Position numbers and translations under genes: made by a program
NCBI RefSeq assembly: GCF_050122995.1
Contig: NZ_JBNLIA010000012.1
Span: forward strand, 128,447 to 192,446
Length of the DNA: 64,000 bases
Reading direction: 5' to 3'
DNA from: Haloparvum alkalitolerans
Lineage (GTDB): Archaea > Halobacteriota > Halobacteria > Halobacteriales > Haloferacaceae
Notes under the pieces: model-generated
Told to the model about the DNA's origin: nothing
What the model saw: only the letters and a program-made list of their open reading frames with translations
Databases searched by the model: none
In this document: positions 46,942 through 55,801 of the stretch, in pieces
Numbering within the stretch: position 1 is the first letter of the stretch
Layout of the letters: each line of letters begins with the position of its first letter

Positions 46942-48033
46942 ATGTACGATTTCGCCGTCGTGGGCGTCGGCCCGGCCGGCGCGCGCTTCGCCCGCCGCGC
47001 GGCGGAGGCGGGGTACGACGTGATCGCCTTCGAGAAGGGCGAGGTCGGGACCCCGCTGGCCTGCTCCGGGCACGTCTCCGACGACGTGTGGGAGTACGTC
47101 CCGGACGCGGCGCGCGAGGAGTTGCTGCAGAACGAGGTGTACGGCGCGCGCTTCCGCGTCGGCGGCCCCGACTCGAAGCCCTACCGCTTCTACAAGGAGG
47201 AGCGCGTCTCGAACGTGATCGACCGCGTCGGGCTGGACCGGACGCTCGCCGACTGCGCCCGCGAGGCCGGCGCCGACGTGCGCGAGGGCCACACCGTCAC
47301 CGGCGTCGACGAGCGCGAGGACCGCGTGGCGCTGGACGTGCGGACGGCCGACCGCGTCGATGGGGGGATCGAGACGGTCGAGGCGCGGATGGTCGCGGGC
47401 TGTGACGGCCCCGTCTCGCGCGTCCGGCGCGCGGTCGGCCTCCCGGAACCGGACGAGAAACTGCACGGCGTCCTCGCGTTCGACCGCGACCCGGATCACG
47501 GCGACTTCGTGGACGTCCACCTGACGGCGCCCACCTTCTTCGCGTGGCGCATCCCCCGCGGGGAGGCGGGCGTCGAGTACGGGCTCGCCGCGCCACCGGG
47601 CGTCGAGGTGAACGAGATGTTCGACGCGCTCACCGACGCCTACGACGTGGAGACGGACCACTTCTGTTCGGGCGCCATCCCCGTCGGCCCGCCGGAGACG
47701 GTGACGACCGACCGCGTCTTCCTGATCGGCGACGCGGCCGCGCAGACGAAGCCGTTCACCGGCGGGGGGATCCGCTACGGGATGGCCGCCGCCGACGCCG
47801 CGGCGGGGGCGATCGATCCCGCCGACCCCGCCACGCTCGCCGACTACGAGGCGGCGTGGCGCGACGAGTTGGCCAGGGAGATCCGGCTCGGAAAGCTCAT
47901 CAGGAAGTGCTACTCGCTGCCGGAGCCGGTTCAGCGGCTCGGGCTCCGGGCGCTGTCGGGCGAGATCGGCGTCCACATGGACAGGCCCTCCTCGTTCTTC
48001 TCGCGGACGCATCTGCGCCGGCTGCTGCGCTGA
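46942..48033 (+). CDS. Geranylgeranyl reductase family FAD enzyme
   Basis: 363-aa flavoprotein. It has the FAD dinucleotide motif VVGVGPAGARFA (6-17), a LIGDAAAQTKPFTGGGI second FAD motif (about 255-272) and CSGHVSDDVW. This family saturates geranylgeranyl chains of archaeal lipids or related isoprenoids. Several paralogues exist per haloarchaeon, so the exact substrate here is open. The ATG at 46942 gives MYDFAVVGVG. Confidence 0.86.
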   Translation: MYDFAVVGVGPAGARFARRAAEAGYDVIAFEKGEVGTPLACSGHVSDDVWEYVPDAAREELLQNEVYGARFRVGGPDSKPYRFYKEERVSNVIDRVGLDRTLADCAREAGADVREGHTVTGVDEREDRVALDVRTADRVDGGIETVEARMVAGCDGPVSRVRRAVGLPEPDEKLHGVLAFDRDPDHGDFVDVHLTAPTFFAWRIPRGEAGVEYGLAAPPGVEVNEMFDALTDAYDVETDHFCSGAIPVGPPETVTTDRVFLIGDAAAQTKPFTGGGIRYGMAAADAAAGAIDPADPATLADYEAAWRDELAREIRLGKLIRKCYSLPEPVQRLGLRALSGEIGVHMDRPSSFFSRTHLRRLLR

Positions 48034-48106
48034 GGGGGAGTCGCCGGCTCGCCCCGACCCCCTCCCGGTCCGCTCGACTGCGGCGCCGCGAACGCAGTCC
48101 GTGCGG

Positions 48107-49951
48107 TCAGTCGTCGGCTCCCGATCCGGTCCCGGCGTCGTCGAGCGCCGGGAACCGGAGTTCGACGACCGCGCCGCGGGGCTCCGCCTCCCGGTAGGAG
48201 ACGGTCCCGCCCACGTCCTCCACGGTCCAGCGGACGAGCCAGAGCCCGATCCCCGAGGCGTGCTCCGTCGGCGTCTCGGCGGTGCCCACGAGCGGCCCCC
48301 GGTCGGCCTCCGAGATCCCCGGTCCGTTGTCCGCGACGCGGAGGACGGCCGCGGAGCCCCCGCCGCCGGCCTCCCGCTCCAGTGAGACCCGCACGCGCGG
48401 GTCGCGGTCGCAGTGGACGACCGCGTTCGTCAGCAGCTCCTCGACGGCGACCGCGACGCTGTCGTTCGCGAGCACGGAGACGGACGCGAGCGTCGTCTCG
48501 ATCCCGGCGTGGGGATACTCGTCGCGGATCTCCTCGGCGGCGGTCGCGATCACCTCGTCCAACCGGACCGGCTCCAGGTCGACGTCCCCGCGCAGCGCCG
48601 AGCGGAAGCGCCGCGCCGCGTTCGACAGCGACAGCAGGTTCTCGGACGCCTTCTTGATGCGGTCGACGTGGTGGGCGATCTCCCCTTCCCCGGCCTCGAT
48701 CCCGGACGCGTGCCCGATCACCACGTTGAGGCGGTTGCGGAGGTCGTGTCTGAGCACGCGGTCGAGCACGGCGAGCCGCTGTTCGCGCTCGCGCCGGTCG
48801 GTCACGTCGCGCTGGAACCCGAGGAAGTACTCCACTTCGCCGTCCGGGCCGTGGATCGGCGTCACGTCCAGCGCGTTGTACCACTCGCTGCCGTCCGCGC
48901 GCCGGTTGAGTATCTCGACGCTGACGGGCTCGCCGGCCGCGATCGCCTCGCGCAGGCGGGCGACCGTCTCCGGGTCCGTGTCCTCCGTCTGGAGGATCCG
49001 CGGGTTTCGGCCGAGCATCTCCTCGCGCGAGCGTCCGGTGAGCCGCTCGAACTCGTCGTTGACGTAGATCAGCGGATTGTCCGGAAGCGACGGGTTTGAG
49101 ATCGTGATCCCGATGGTCGCGTCGTCCATGGCGCGCCGGTAGAGCCGGAGCTGATCCTCCCGGGCCTGCCGGCGCGACACGTCGTGAACGATCACCTGTA
49201 CCGTGTCCCCGTCGACCGCGGTGGTGGCGATCTCGACCGGGACCGGGCGGTCGTTGCGGCGGATCCGCGCGTCGACGAACTCCGCCTCCCCCGCAGCGTC
49301 CGGGTCCGCGATCAGCCGTCGAACGGGGTCGCGGCAGTCCGGATCGATGATGGAGACGAACTCCCGGCCGGCGAGGTCCTCGGGGTCTGTTCCGAGCAGC
49401 CGTCCCGCCGCCGCGTTGGCGTAGGTGATCGTCGCGTCGGCGACCAGGAAGGCGGCCGCCGGCGCCTGCTCGATCAGCCGCCGGTAGCGCTCCCGGCTCT
49501 CGGCGACCTCGCGCGAGAGCGACCGGGCGCGCGTGACGGTGTTCAGGCGCCGCTCCAGGACCGCGCTTCGGAGCGGGGTCGACAGCACGTCGGTGACCAC
49601 GGTCGCGAGGTCCTCGGGGAGCCGCGCCAGCACCGCCCCCGGATCGCCCTCCGCCACGAGCAGACACGGCACGAGCGTCGCTTCCCGCTCCCGGATCCGA
49701 CGGAGTCCGTCCGCGACCGCCCGGAGCGTTCCCGGGTCGGCGAGGCAGCACTCGAAATCCAGCCCCTCGAGGTCGGCCGGCTCGGCGATCACCGGCTCGT
49801 AGCCGTGCTCGTCGAGCCACTCCACGAGCAGTCGGCGGTCCTCGCCGGGACGGAGACAGCAGACGACGCGCGGCCGCTCCGGGTCGTCGCCGTCGGTCGG
49901 CGGCGAGTCGATGCGGTCTGCTGCCCTCGCTCCCGGTGTGGGGTCACTCAT
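48107..49951 (-). CDS. PAS-domain sensor histidine kinase
   Basis: 614-aa cytoplasmic kinase with no transmembrane helix. An N-terminal receiver-like domain (about 28-125) lacks an obvious phospho-acceptor pocket. Two PAS domains follow (about 130-255 and 260-380); the second is LOV-like but has GRNPRILQ where photoactive LOV has GxNCRFLQ, so flavin adduct formation is not expected. HisKA with His near 398 (LRHDLRNRLNVVIGH) and HATPase (NDS, NGPGIS, GIGLWLVRW) are intact. The stop of the KaiC-like gene is 16 bases upstream. Confidence 0.9.
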   Translation of the reverse strand: MSDPTPGARAADRIDSPPTDGDDPERPRVVCCLRPGEDRRLLVEWLDEHGYEPVIAEPADLEGLDFECCLADPGTLRAVADGLRRIREREATLVPCLLVAEGDPGAVLARLPEDLATVVTDVLSTPLRSAVLERRLNTVTRARSLSREVAESRERYRRLIEQAPAAAFLVADATITYANAAAGRLLGTDPEDLAGREFVSIIDPDCRDPVRRLIADPDAAGEAEFVDARIRRNDRPVPVEIATTAVDGDTVQVIVHDVSRRQAREDQLRLYRRAMDDATIGITISNPSLPDNPLIYVNDEFERLTGRSREEMLGRNPRILQTEDTDPETVARLREAIAAGEPVSVEILNRRADGSEWYNALDVTPIHGPDGEVEYFLGFQRDVTDRREREQRLAVLDRVLRHDLRNRLNVVIGHASGIEAGEGEIAHHVDRIKKASENLLSLSNAARRFRSALRGDVDLEPVRLDEVIATAAEEIRDEYPHAGIETTLASVSVLANDSVAVAVEELLTNAVVHCDRDPRVRVSLEREAGGGGSAAVLRVADNGPGISEADRGPLVGTAETPTEHASGIGLWLVRWTVEDVGGTVSYREAEPRGAVVELRFPALDDAGTGSGADD

Positions 49952-49967
49952 CGTGCGGTGTTCACGC

Positions 49968-51413
49968 TCACTCGCCGGTGAACTCCGGCGTCCCGGTGAG
50001 GATGCCACGCAGGTTCCGGAGCGGCTCGCCGAGAACGATCCCCTCGTCGGTGATCTCGAACTCCCGGAGCGTGCGCTCGAAGTCGCTGGCGCGCATCTTC
50101 AGGACGCCCGCCGCCTTCCGGAGTTCGCCCTGCATCTCCAGATAGCGGAGGAACAGCATATTGTCCGCGAGGTAGCTGATCCGGTCGCTCGTCGGTTCGA
50201 AGTCCCCCGTGATCGTTCCCACGTCGTCCACGAGGATCGCCGTCACACCCATGTTCCGCAGGTACCGGCACAGCGCGTGGATCTCCCGGAGCAGTTCGTC
50301 CGACTCGCCGCGGATCGAGAGGCGGTAGCCGGAGAGGCCGTCGATCAGCACCACGCGGGCGTCGCGCTCCTCGACCTCCTCGCGGACCGCGTGGGCGAAC
50401 TCGTCCGGCGAGACGGAGAGCGGTTCGACCTCCTCCAGCGCGAGCGATCCCTCACCGGTCATCTCCCCGACCGGGATCCCGACGCTCTCCGACCGGTGGG
50501 TGAACGTCGCGGCGTCCTCCTCGAAGAGGTACGCGACGGAGCGCTCGCCGCGGGCGGCGGCCTCCTTCAGGAAGTGCGTCGCGGTGGTCGACTTCCCCAC
50601 GCCGCTCGGCCCGGAGATGACCGAGACGCTGCCGCGCTGGATCCCGCCCGACAGCATGGCGTCGAGGCGCTCGACGCCGGACGAGATGCGTTCGTCGGTG
50701 AGCGAGCGCCCGTGGTCGGTCGGCACCAGCTTCGGGAACACGGACATCCCGCCCTCGTCGATCCGGACGGTGTGTTGGCCGGACTGAAAGCCGGAGCCGC
50801 GGAACTTGGTCACCTCGACGGTGCGGCCCTTCTCGGCGTGGCTCAGGTGAACGCTGCCGTCACAGAGGAACTCCAAGTCCTCGACGCTCCCGGTGGTCCC
50901 GGGCTGGGTCGAGAAGAGGACCGTCGCGCCCCCCTCAGTGAGGTAGCGCATGAACGACGCCGCCTCCCGGCGGAACTGGTAGTCGTCGCGCACGAGGTGT
51001 CTGAGCTGCGTCAGCGGGTCGACGAACACGCGGTCGGGATCGACGCGGTCGACGGCGTCGACGATGGCCGCCGTCACCTCCTCGGACTCCACCTCGTCGG
51101 CCGCGAACACGCCGTAGGTGCGGTCCTCGGCGAACACGTCCGCGCCCGGCGAGAGGTCGAGGAACTCGATCCCGTCGAGGTCGAACCCCAGCGACGCCGC
51201 GTTCTCGCGGACGCGCTCGGTCGACTCCTCGAAGTTGACGAACAGCGTCGACTCCCCGCGGTCGCGCCCCGCCGTCAGGAAGTGGTAGCCGAGAATGGTC
51301 TTGCCGGTCCCCGGGCCGCCCCGGAGCATGTACGATCGGCCGGAGAGGAACCCACCCCGAAGTACCGAATCCAGGCCGGGAATACCCGTCGCCAGCCTAC
51401 CTACCTCTGACAT
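49968..51413 (-). CDS. Two-domain KaiC-like ATPase
   Basis: 481-aa RecA/KaiC-superfamily ATPase with two P-loop domains: GGPGTGKT (32-39) and GPSGVGKS (about 268). Each has the acidic pair after strand 2 (VNFEES; LFEEDA) and a Walker B Asp (RVFVDPLTQL; VVLIDGLSGY). The C-terminal 80 residues form a winged-helix-like end. Archaeal homologues (CirA/HTR-like) are linked to signalling. No kaiA or kaiB is seen. It is first in a likely operon with the histidine kinase. Confidence 0.88.
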   Translation of the reverse strand: MSEVGRLATGIPGLDSVLRGGFLSGRSYMLRGGPGTGKTILGYHFLTAGRDRGESTLFVNFEESTERVRENAASLGFDLDGIEFLDLSPGADVFAEDRTYGVFAADEVESEEVTAAIVDAVDRVDPDRVFVDPLTQLRHLVRDDYQFRREAASFMRYLTEGGATVLFSTQPGTTGSVEDLEFLCDGSVHLSHAEKGRTVEVTKFRGSGFQSGQHTVRIDEGGMSVFPKLVPTDHGRSLTDERISSGVERLDAMLSGGIQRGSVSVISGPSGVGKSTTATHFLKEAAARGERSVAYLFEEDAATFTHRSESVGIPVGEMTGEGSLALEEVEPLSVSPDEFAHAVREEVEERDARVVLIDGLSGYRLSIRGESDELLREIHALCRYLRNMGVTAILVDDVGTITGDFEPTSDRISYLADNMLFLRYLEMQGELRKAAGVLKMRASDFERTLREFEITDEGIVLGEPLRNLRGILTGTPEFTGE

Positions 51414-51489
51414 ATTAAACCAGGAGGGGATAGGACCTATTCAATGTGTGTCATAGCCAGAATGAAATTATTCGGATAATATTTACTCC

Positions 51490-52620
51490 TCAGTCCTCGT
51501 AACGTGGCAGACGGGCGGACCGAACGCTCCCGTCGACGAACGGGAGATCCGATAGTTCTGCTGACACTTCATCACCAGCGACGCGCACCGCGAGGTCGGT
51601 CGCGTCGAGATCGTACTCGACCAGCGCGAGCGCGATCGGCTCGTCGAGCGTGGGGCTCGCGACGGCGCGGGTCACCTCGCCGACCGCGGCGTCGCCCGCG
51701 AACACGGCCGCGCCGGCGTCCGGGAGGGCGTCGTCCGGGGAGTCGGCGTCCGCGTCCGCGTCCGGCTCGCCACCCAGCCGGAGTCCCACGAGGCGGCGGC
51801 TCGGGCGGCCCTGGTTCTCGACGCGCGAGACGACCTCCTGGCCGACGTAACACCCCTTCTCGAAGTCGAGCCCGTTCCGCAGGCCGAGGACGTTCGGGAC
51901 CGTCCCCTCGAGTTCGTACTCGAAGAGGGGGGTGCCCGCCTCCGTCGCGAGCACGTCCCACGTCCGGTAGCCGAACGGCGCGGCGTTGAGCCCCCGGTTG
52001 ACCAGCGTGTCGAACACGTCGCCGGCGTCCTCGGCCGCGCAGACGACCTCGTAGCCGTCCTCGCCGAGGGGGTTGTCGGTCGCGATCACCGTGACGCCCG
52101 CGTCCACCATCGTCCCGCGCTCGAACGTCAGCGCGGGTTCGGGCGCGCCCGCGTGGTTCAGCACGGAGGCGACCTTCTCGGTCGCCATGGGACCGTGGAC
52201 GCCGAAGACGCCGAACTCCGCGGAGGCGTCCCGCAGGTCCACGTCCTGGATGAACACCTTCGAGGACCAGTCCTCGAGGAGGGGCTCGGCGCGCTCCGGC
52301 GGCGTGAACACCAGGAGCCGCTCGCCGGCGTTGTAGACGTACATGTCCGTCTCGATGCCGCCCTGCGGGTCCAGCAGGAGCGCGTAACAGCCCGCTCCGT
52401 CCTCCGCGGGCACCCGGTTGGTGACCGCGTTGTCGACGAACTCGACGCGGTCCTCGCCCCTCACGGCGAGGACCCCGTACCCCATCTCGATGGTGCCGAC
52501 GACGTTGCGCACCGCGCGGGCCGCGCTCTCCGGCCGCCCGTAGTGGTCGACCACCTCGCGCCCGCCGCGGTCGCGGAACGTCGCGCCGTGGTCCGCGTGG
52601 GCGTCACTGACCAGCGTCAT
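51490..52620 (-). CDS. ygfZ: YgfZ/GcvT-domain folate-binding protein
   Basis: 376-aa aminomethyltransferase-like protein. The YgfZ signature KGCYVGQE (near 252) is intact; YgfZ/IBA57 proteins help repair or build Fe-S clusters using folate. An acidic low-complexity insert (DADADADSPDDALPDAG, about 290-305) is halophile-specific. It could also be called GcvT-like, but the signature favours YgfZ. Two NifU-like genes in the window fit an Fe-S theme, though not adjacent. Confidence 0.88.
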   Translation of the reverse strand: MTLVSDAHADHGATFRDRGGREVVDHYGRPESAARAVRNVVGTIEMGYGVLAVRGEDRVEFVDNAVTNRVPAEDGAGCYALLLDPQGGIETDMYVYNAGERLLVFTPPERAEPLLEDWSSKVFIQDVDLRDASAEFGVFGVHGPMATEKVASVLNHAGAPEPALTFERGTMVDAGVTVIATDNPLGEDGYEVVCAAEDAGDVFDTLVNRGLNAAPFGYRTWDVLATEAGTPLFEYELEGTVPNVLGLRNGLDFEKGCYVGQEVVSRVENQGRPSRRLVGLRLGGEPDADADADSPDDALPDAGAAVFAGDAAVGEVTRAVASPTLDEPIALALVEYDLDATDLAVRVAGDEVSAELSDLPFVDGSVRSARLPRYED

Positions 52621-52737
52621 GAGCGGAGCAAGTGGTGGCGCGGGGAAAAGGGCGCTGGATACGCGGTGTCCGTGAATGCGGTCGTGGATCCTGCTTATCG
52701 GAAGGAGAGTGTTCTGAAAGTCGGAGCCGGCTCGACC

Positions 52738-53396
52738 TAATACTGATCTGCTGCAGACTCTGCTGCTCGGAACAGCACCACCCGGAAAGCCCCAGCCGGC
52801 TCGACCGGCCGTCGTGAGACGGTCCGGGCTGCCTGCAGTGGCGGGCTGCCGGGCTGCGACTCACGGGCTCCCGCTCGTTCCTCGCGGGAACGCGACACAC
52901 GCTGCGCTCCTCGCTCCGCGCCTGGCGAGACAACCCGCGTCTCGCCGCTCTCCGGCGTGCAGTAGCGCGCTGGAGACACCGCTCGCTGCGGTGCCTGAGA
53001 CGAAGTCTCAGACTAGCGAGTGCTTCGCTCTCGCGTCGCTTGCGGAGCCGGGACCGGATCGAGCCGACTGCCCCTTTCAGTCCCACCCACCGCGACCGCA
53101 CCGCAGCCTCACACTCCCCAGCCTCGCCGCAGTCGCGGTCGCGCGACTGCGCCGCTGCGCGACCGCGACTGCGGGCTCCACCGAAAATCGGAGATTTTCG
53201 AGCAGCCGGCGTGCGGTAGCGCACCGAAAACCGCAGGTTTTCGAGCCGCCGTTCGCTCCGCACCGCGCTCACGGCGACGCCGGCGACCTCGCGCGCGTTT
53301 CTCGCGCGCGCCGACCGCACTGCACGTACAGCACCACTTCCGGCGGGCCGAACGTTTTTCGCGGATGCGGCGGAACTCCCGCCGTGAGTGCAGTCG
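52738..53396 (-). repeat. Family 1 dispersed element, copy 3
   Basis: Between ygfZ and the ROK gene. A (52759-52806) has the TGCTG/CAGCA hairpin; B (52817-52860) has GGTCCGGGCTGCC and CTGCCGGGCTGCGAC; C contains the CTGCCCCTTTCAG string near 53080; E is near 53114-53128; the F hairpin is at about 53290-53312; and G ends CCCGCCGTGAGTGCAGT (to 53396). It also carries three small extra hairpins: TGAGAC/GTCTCA (52991-53008), CGAAAATC/GATTTTCG (53182-53200) and CGAAAACC/GGTTTTCG (53224-53242). D is short here. In the sense of the ROK gene it starts about 65 bases after the stop. Confidence 0.8.
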
Positions 53397-53462
53397 GGTC
53401 GGGTGGTCTGTGCGACTCGGTGTCGCGTCCGGCGGGTCAGGCGTCGAGAATCAGGGCTGGCT

Positions 53463-54428
53463 CTATAACCGGGAGCGGTCGCCCGTCCCGCCGGTGAGCG
53501 CGCTGGCGAGGGCGCCCTTCACCACCACCTCGTCGCCGAGGTCGGTGAGTTTGATCTCGGGGAGGTTGATGAACACCATCTCCGAGAGCTGCTCGCGGAC
53601 CGGGTCGAGCACCAGTTCCGGGTTGTTCAGCGCGACGGCGCCGCCGACCGAGACGACCAGGGGCGCGTACGCGTGGATGACGTTGGCCAGCCCCATCGCG
53701 TTCCAGTGGGCGACCTGTGCGACCACGTGGTCGGCGAAGTCGTCGTCGCCGGCGGCGTCGAAGACGTCCTTCGCGGAGAAGTCGGGGTCGTCGACCGGTA
53801 GGCTCGTCTCGACGGGGTCCTCGGCGTGTAGCTCGCGGGCGTATCGGGGGATGTTGTTGCCCGAGCAGTAGGCCTCCCAGTGGCCGTCGGAGCCGCAGCC
53901 GCACCGCATGAAGCCGTGGGGGTCGAGCGTCATGTGGCCGACCTCGCCGGCGTTGCCGTCCCAGCCGGCGAGCACGTTCCCGTCGACGGAGACGCCCGCG
54001 CCGACGCCCGAGGAGATGGTGAGGTACACCATGTCGTCGGGGTTGCGGTCGGCGTGGAACCGCTCGCCGATGACGCCCGCGTTGGTGTCGTTGTGCAGGT
54101 GCACCTCGTCGGTGTCGAGCAGCTCCGAGAGGGGGCCGGTCAGGGGGATCCGGTCGATCGCGTCGGGGAGGTTCGCCGGGTTCTCCACGACGCCGGCGGC
54201 CAGGTCCAGCGGGCCGATGGAGCCGATCCCGGCCGCGGCGACGGTCGTCGGGTCGACGCCCGCCTCCGCGCAGGCCTCGCGGACGACGCCGAGGACGGCC
54301 TCGGTCACCGCGATGCCGGTCGGCCCGCGCGGGGTCGGGCGCTTCGCGGAGCCGAGGATCGCCGCGTCGCCGTCGCCGACGACCGCACGGACGTTGGTCG
54401 CGCCGAGGTCGACGCCCACGTAGTGCAT
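53463..54428 (-). CDS. ROK-family sugar kinase (glucokinase-like)
   Basis: 321-aa ROK kinase phosphorylating glucose or a related sugar with ATP. The phosphate motif DLGATNVRAVVGD (7-19), the catalytic LHNDTNAG with Asp and the zinc motif CGCGSDGHWE (about 173-182) are visible; the third zinc Cys of the classic CxCGxxGCxE is His here. The start MHYVGVDLG at 54428 is clear. A UspA gene precedes it by 49 bases on the same strand. Confidence 0.88.
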   Translation of the reverse strand: MHYVGVDLGATNVRAVVGDGDAAILGSAKRPTPRGPTGIAVTEAVLGVVREACAEAGVDPTTVAAAGIGSIGPLDLAAGVVENPANLPDAIDRIPLTGPLSELLDTDEVHLHNDTNAGVIGERFHADRNPDDMVYLTISSGVGAGVSVDGNVLAGWDGNAGEVGHMTLDPHGFMRCGCGSDGHWEAYCSGNNIPRYARELHAEDPVETSLPVDDPDFSAKDVFDAAGDDDFADHVVAQVAHWNAMGLANVIHAYAPLVVSVGGAVALNNPELVLDPVREQLSEMVFINLPEIKLTDLGDEVVVKGALASALTGGTGDRSRL

Positions 54429-54477
54429 CTACGCGTAGGGGGGCTCCGGCGGCACTTAATTGAGACGCTTCCGGGCG

Positions 54478-54936
54478 CTACTTCGTCCCCTCGCGGACGA
54501 ACGTCACCGGGCACGGCGAGGAGAGCATGACCTCCTGGGCGACGCTCCCGAAGACGGCCTTCCCGGTGGGGGAACGCTGGCGCCCGCCGACGACCACGCG
54601 GTCGGCGTCGGTGTCCTTCGCGACGTCGACGATCTCCTCGCCGCGGTGGCCGACCGCGCCCCGGATCGCGTAGTCGACGCCCGCCTCGTCCATGATCGTC
54701 GTCAGGTCGCGGATCGTCGCGTGGCGCTTGGCCACGCCGTCGGGCGTCGCCTCCTCGCTGTCGGGGTCGATACTCAGCTTCTCGCAGGTGTCCTCGAACT
54801 CCTCCCTGGTGAACACGTGCGCGAGAACGACCTCCGCGTCGCAGGGGCCGGCCACGTCCGTCGTCTCCTCGCCGAGTCGCTCCACGCGTTCGCGGTCGTC
54901 CGCGCCGACCGCCAGCAACATCGTGTCGATGCTCAT
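54478..54936 (-). CDS. Universal stress protein (UspA)
   Basis: 152-aa UspA-domain protein. The nucleotide-binding motif GGRQRSPTGKAVFGSVAQEV (about 122-141) is intact, so ATP binding is likely. It is short and single-domain, usual for haloarchaea. It may be co-transcribed with the ROK gene downstream. Confidence 0.9.
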   Translation of the reverse strand: MSIDTMLLAVGADDRERVERLGEETTDVAGPCDAEVVLAHVFTREEFEDTCEKLSIDPDSEEATPDGVAKRHATIRDLTTIMDEAGVDYAIRGAVGHRGEEIVDVAKDTDADRVVVGGRQRSPTGKAVFGSVAQEVMLSSPCPVTFVREGTK

Positions 54937-55060
54937 GCCAGCCCCTTGCCTCCCCGATAACTTAAAACCACCGTCCGTTTACTCGATTTTGAATTAATTT
55001 TCAGACCCGAGTTACCACCTCACACGACGAGGCTTTGCCGGTGCGGACGGATCGTCGGGT

Positions 55061-55801
55061 ATGATCGAGCCGGATCTGTCCGGGCGGGTTGCGCTCGTCA
55101 CCGGGAGTGCGCGGGGGCTTGGACGATCGATCGCGCTCGCGTGCGCCGAGGCGGGCGCGGCCGTCGCGGTCCACTACAACACCAGCGAGGCGGCCGCGGT
55201 CGCGACCGCGGAGGAGGCGCGCGAGCGCGGCGCGCCGGCCGCAACCGCGGTCGGGGCGGACGTGACCGACCCGTCGAGCGTCGACGCCGCCTTCGACGCG
55301 GTCGCGGAGGAACTCGGCGCGGTCGACGTGTTGGTGAACAACGTCGGCGACTTCGCGCCCGAGCACTGGGAGGCGATGAGCGTCGCGACGTGGGACCGCG
55401 TGCTGGAGACGAACCTCAAGGGGACCTACCTCTGCACGCGCCGCGCGCTCCCCGCGATGCGCGAGGCTGAGTGGGGACGCGTGGTGAACGTCGGCTACGC
55501 CGGCAGCGACCGCGCGCTCGCGAACCCGAAGAACCTCCCGTACTTCATCGCCAAGACGGGCGTCCTGATGTTCACGCGGGCGGTCGCGCGGGACACGACC
55601 GACGACGGCGTCACGGTCAACGCGGTCTCGCCGTACGTGGTGGAGTCGAGCGACGAGTTCCCCGACGAGGCGCCTCGCGGGCGGTGGGCCACCTTCGAGG
55701 ACGTGCGGCAGGCGGTGCTGTTCTTCCTCGACGAGGGGTCGGCGTACCTCTCGGGCGAGAACGTGGAAATCGACGGCGGCTGGCTCCCCGAGCGGCTCTA
55801 A
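55061..55801 (+). CDS. SDR-family oxidoreductase
   Basis: 246-aa short-chain dehydrogenase. The NAD(P) motif is TGSARGLGRS (about 16-25), NNVG is near 90, and the catalytic pair is Tyr161 and Lys165 in YFIAKTG; the Ser/Gly loop NVGYAGS is in place. It resembles FabG-type 3-oxoacyl reductases but the substrate is open. Its stop overlaps the stop of the convergent creatininase-family gene by four bases. Confidence 0.87.
   Translation: MIEPDLSGRVALVTGSARGLGRSIALACAEAGAAVAVHYNTSEAAAVATAEEARERGAPAATAVGADVTDPSSVDAAFDAVAEELGAVDVLVNNVGDFAPEHWEAMSVATWDRVLETNLKGTYLCTRRALPAMREAEWGRVVNVGYAGSDRALANPKNLPYFIAKTGVLMFTRAVARDTTDDGVTVNAVSPYVVESSDEFPDEAPRGRWATFEDVRQAVLFFLDEGSAYLSGENVEIDGGWLPERL

Noticed and set aside
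49968..51413. A circadian kaiABC-type clock
   Set aside because: Only the KaiC-like ATPase is present; no KaiA or KaiB and no Ser-Thr phosphorylation pair could be recognised.
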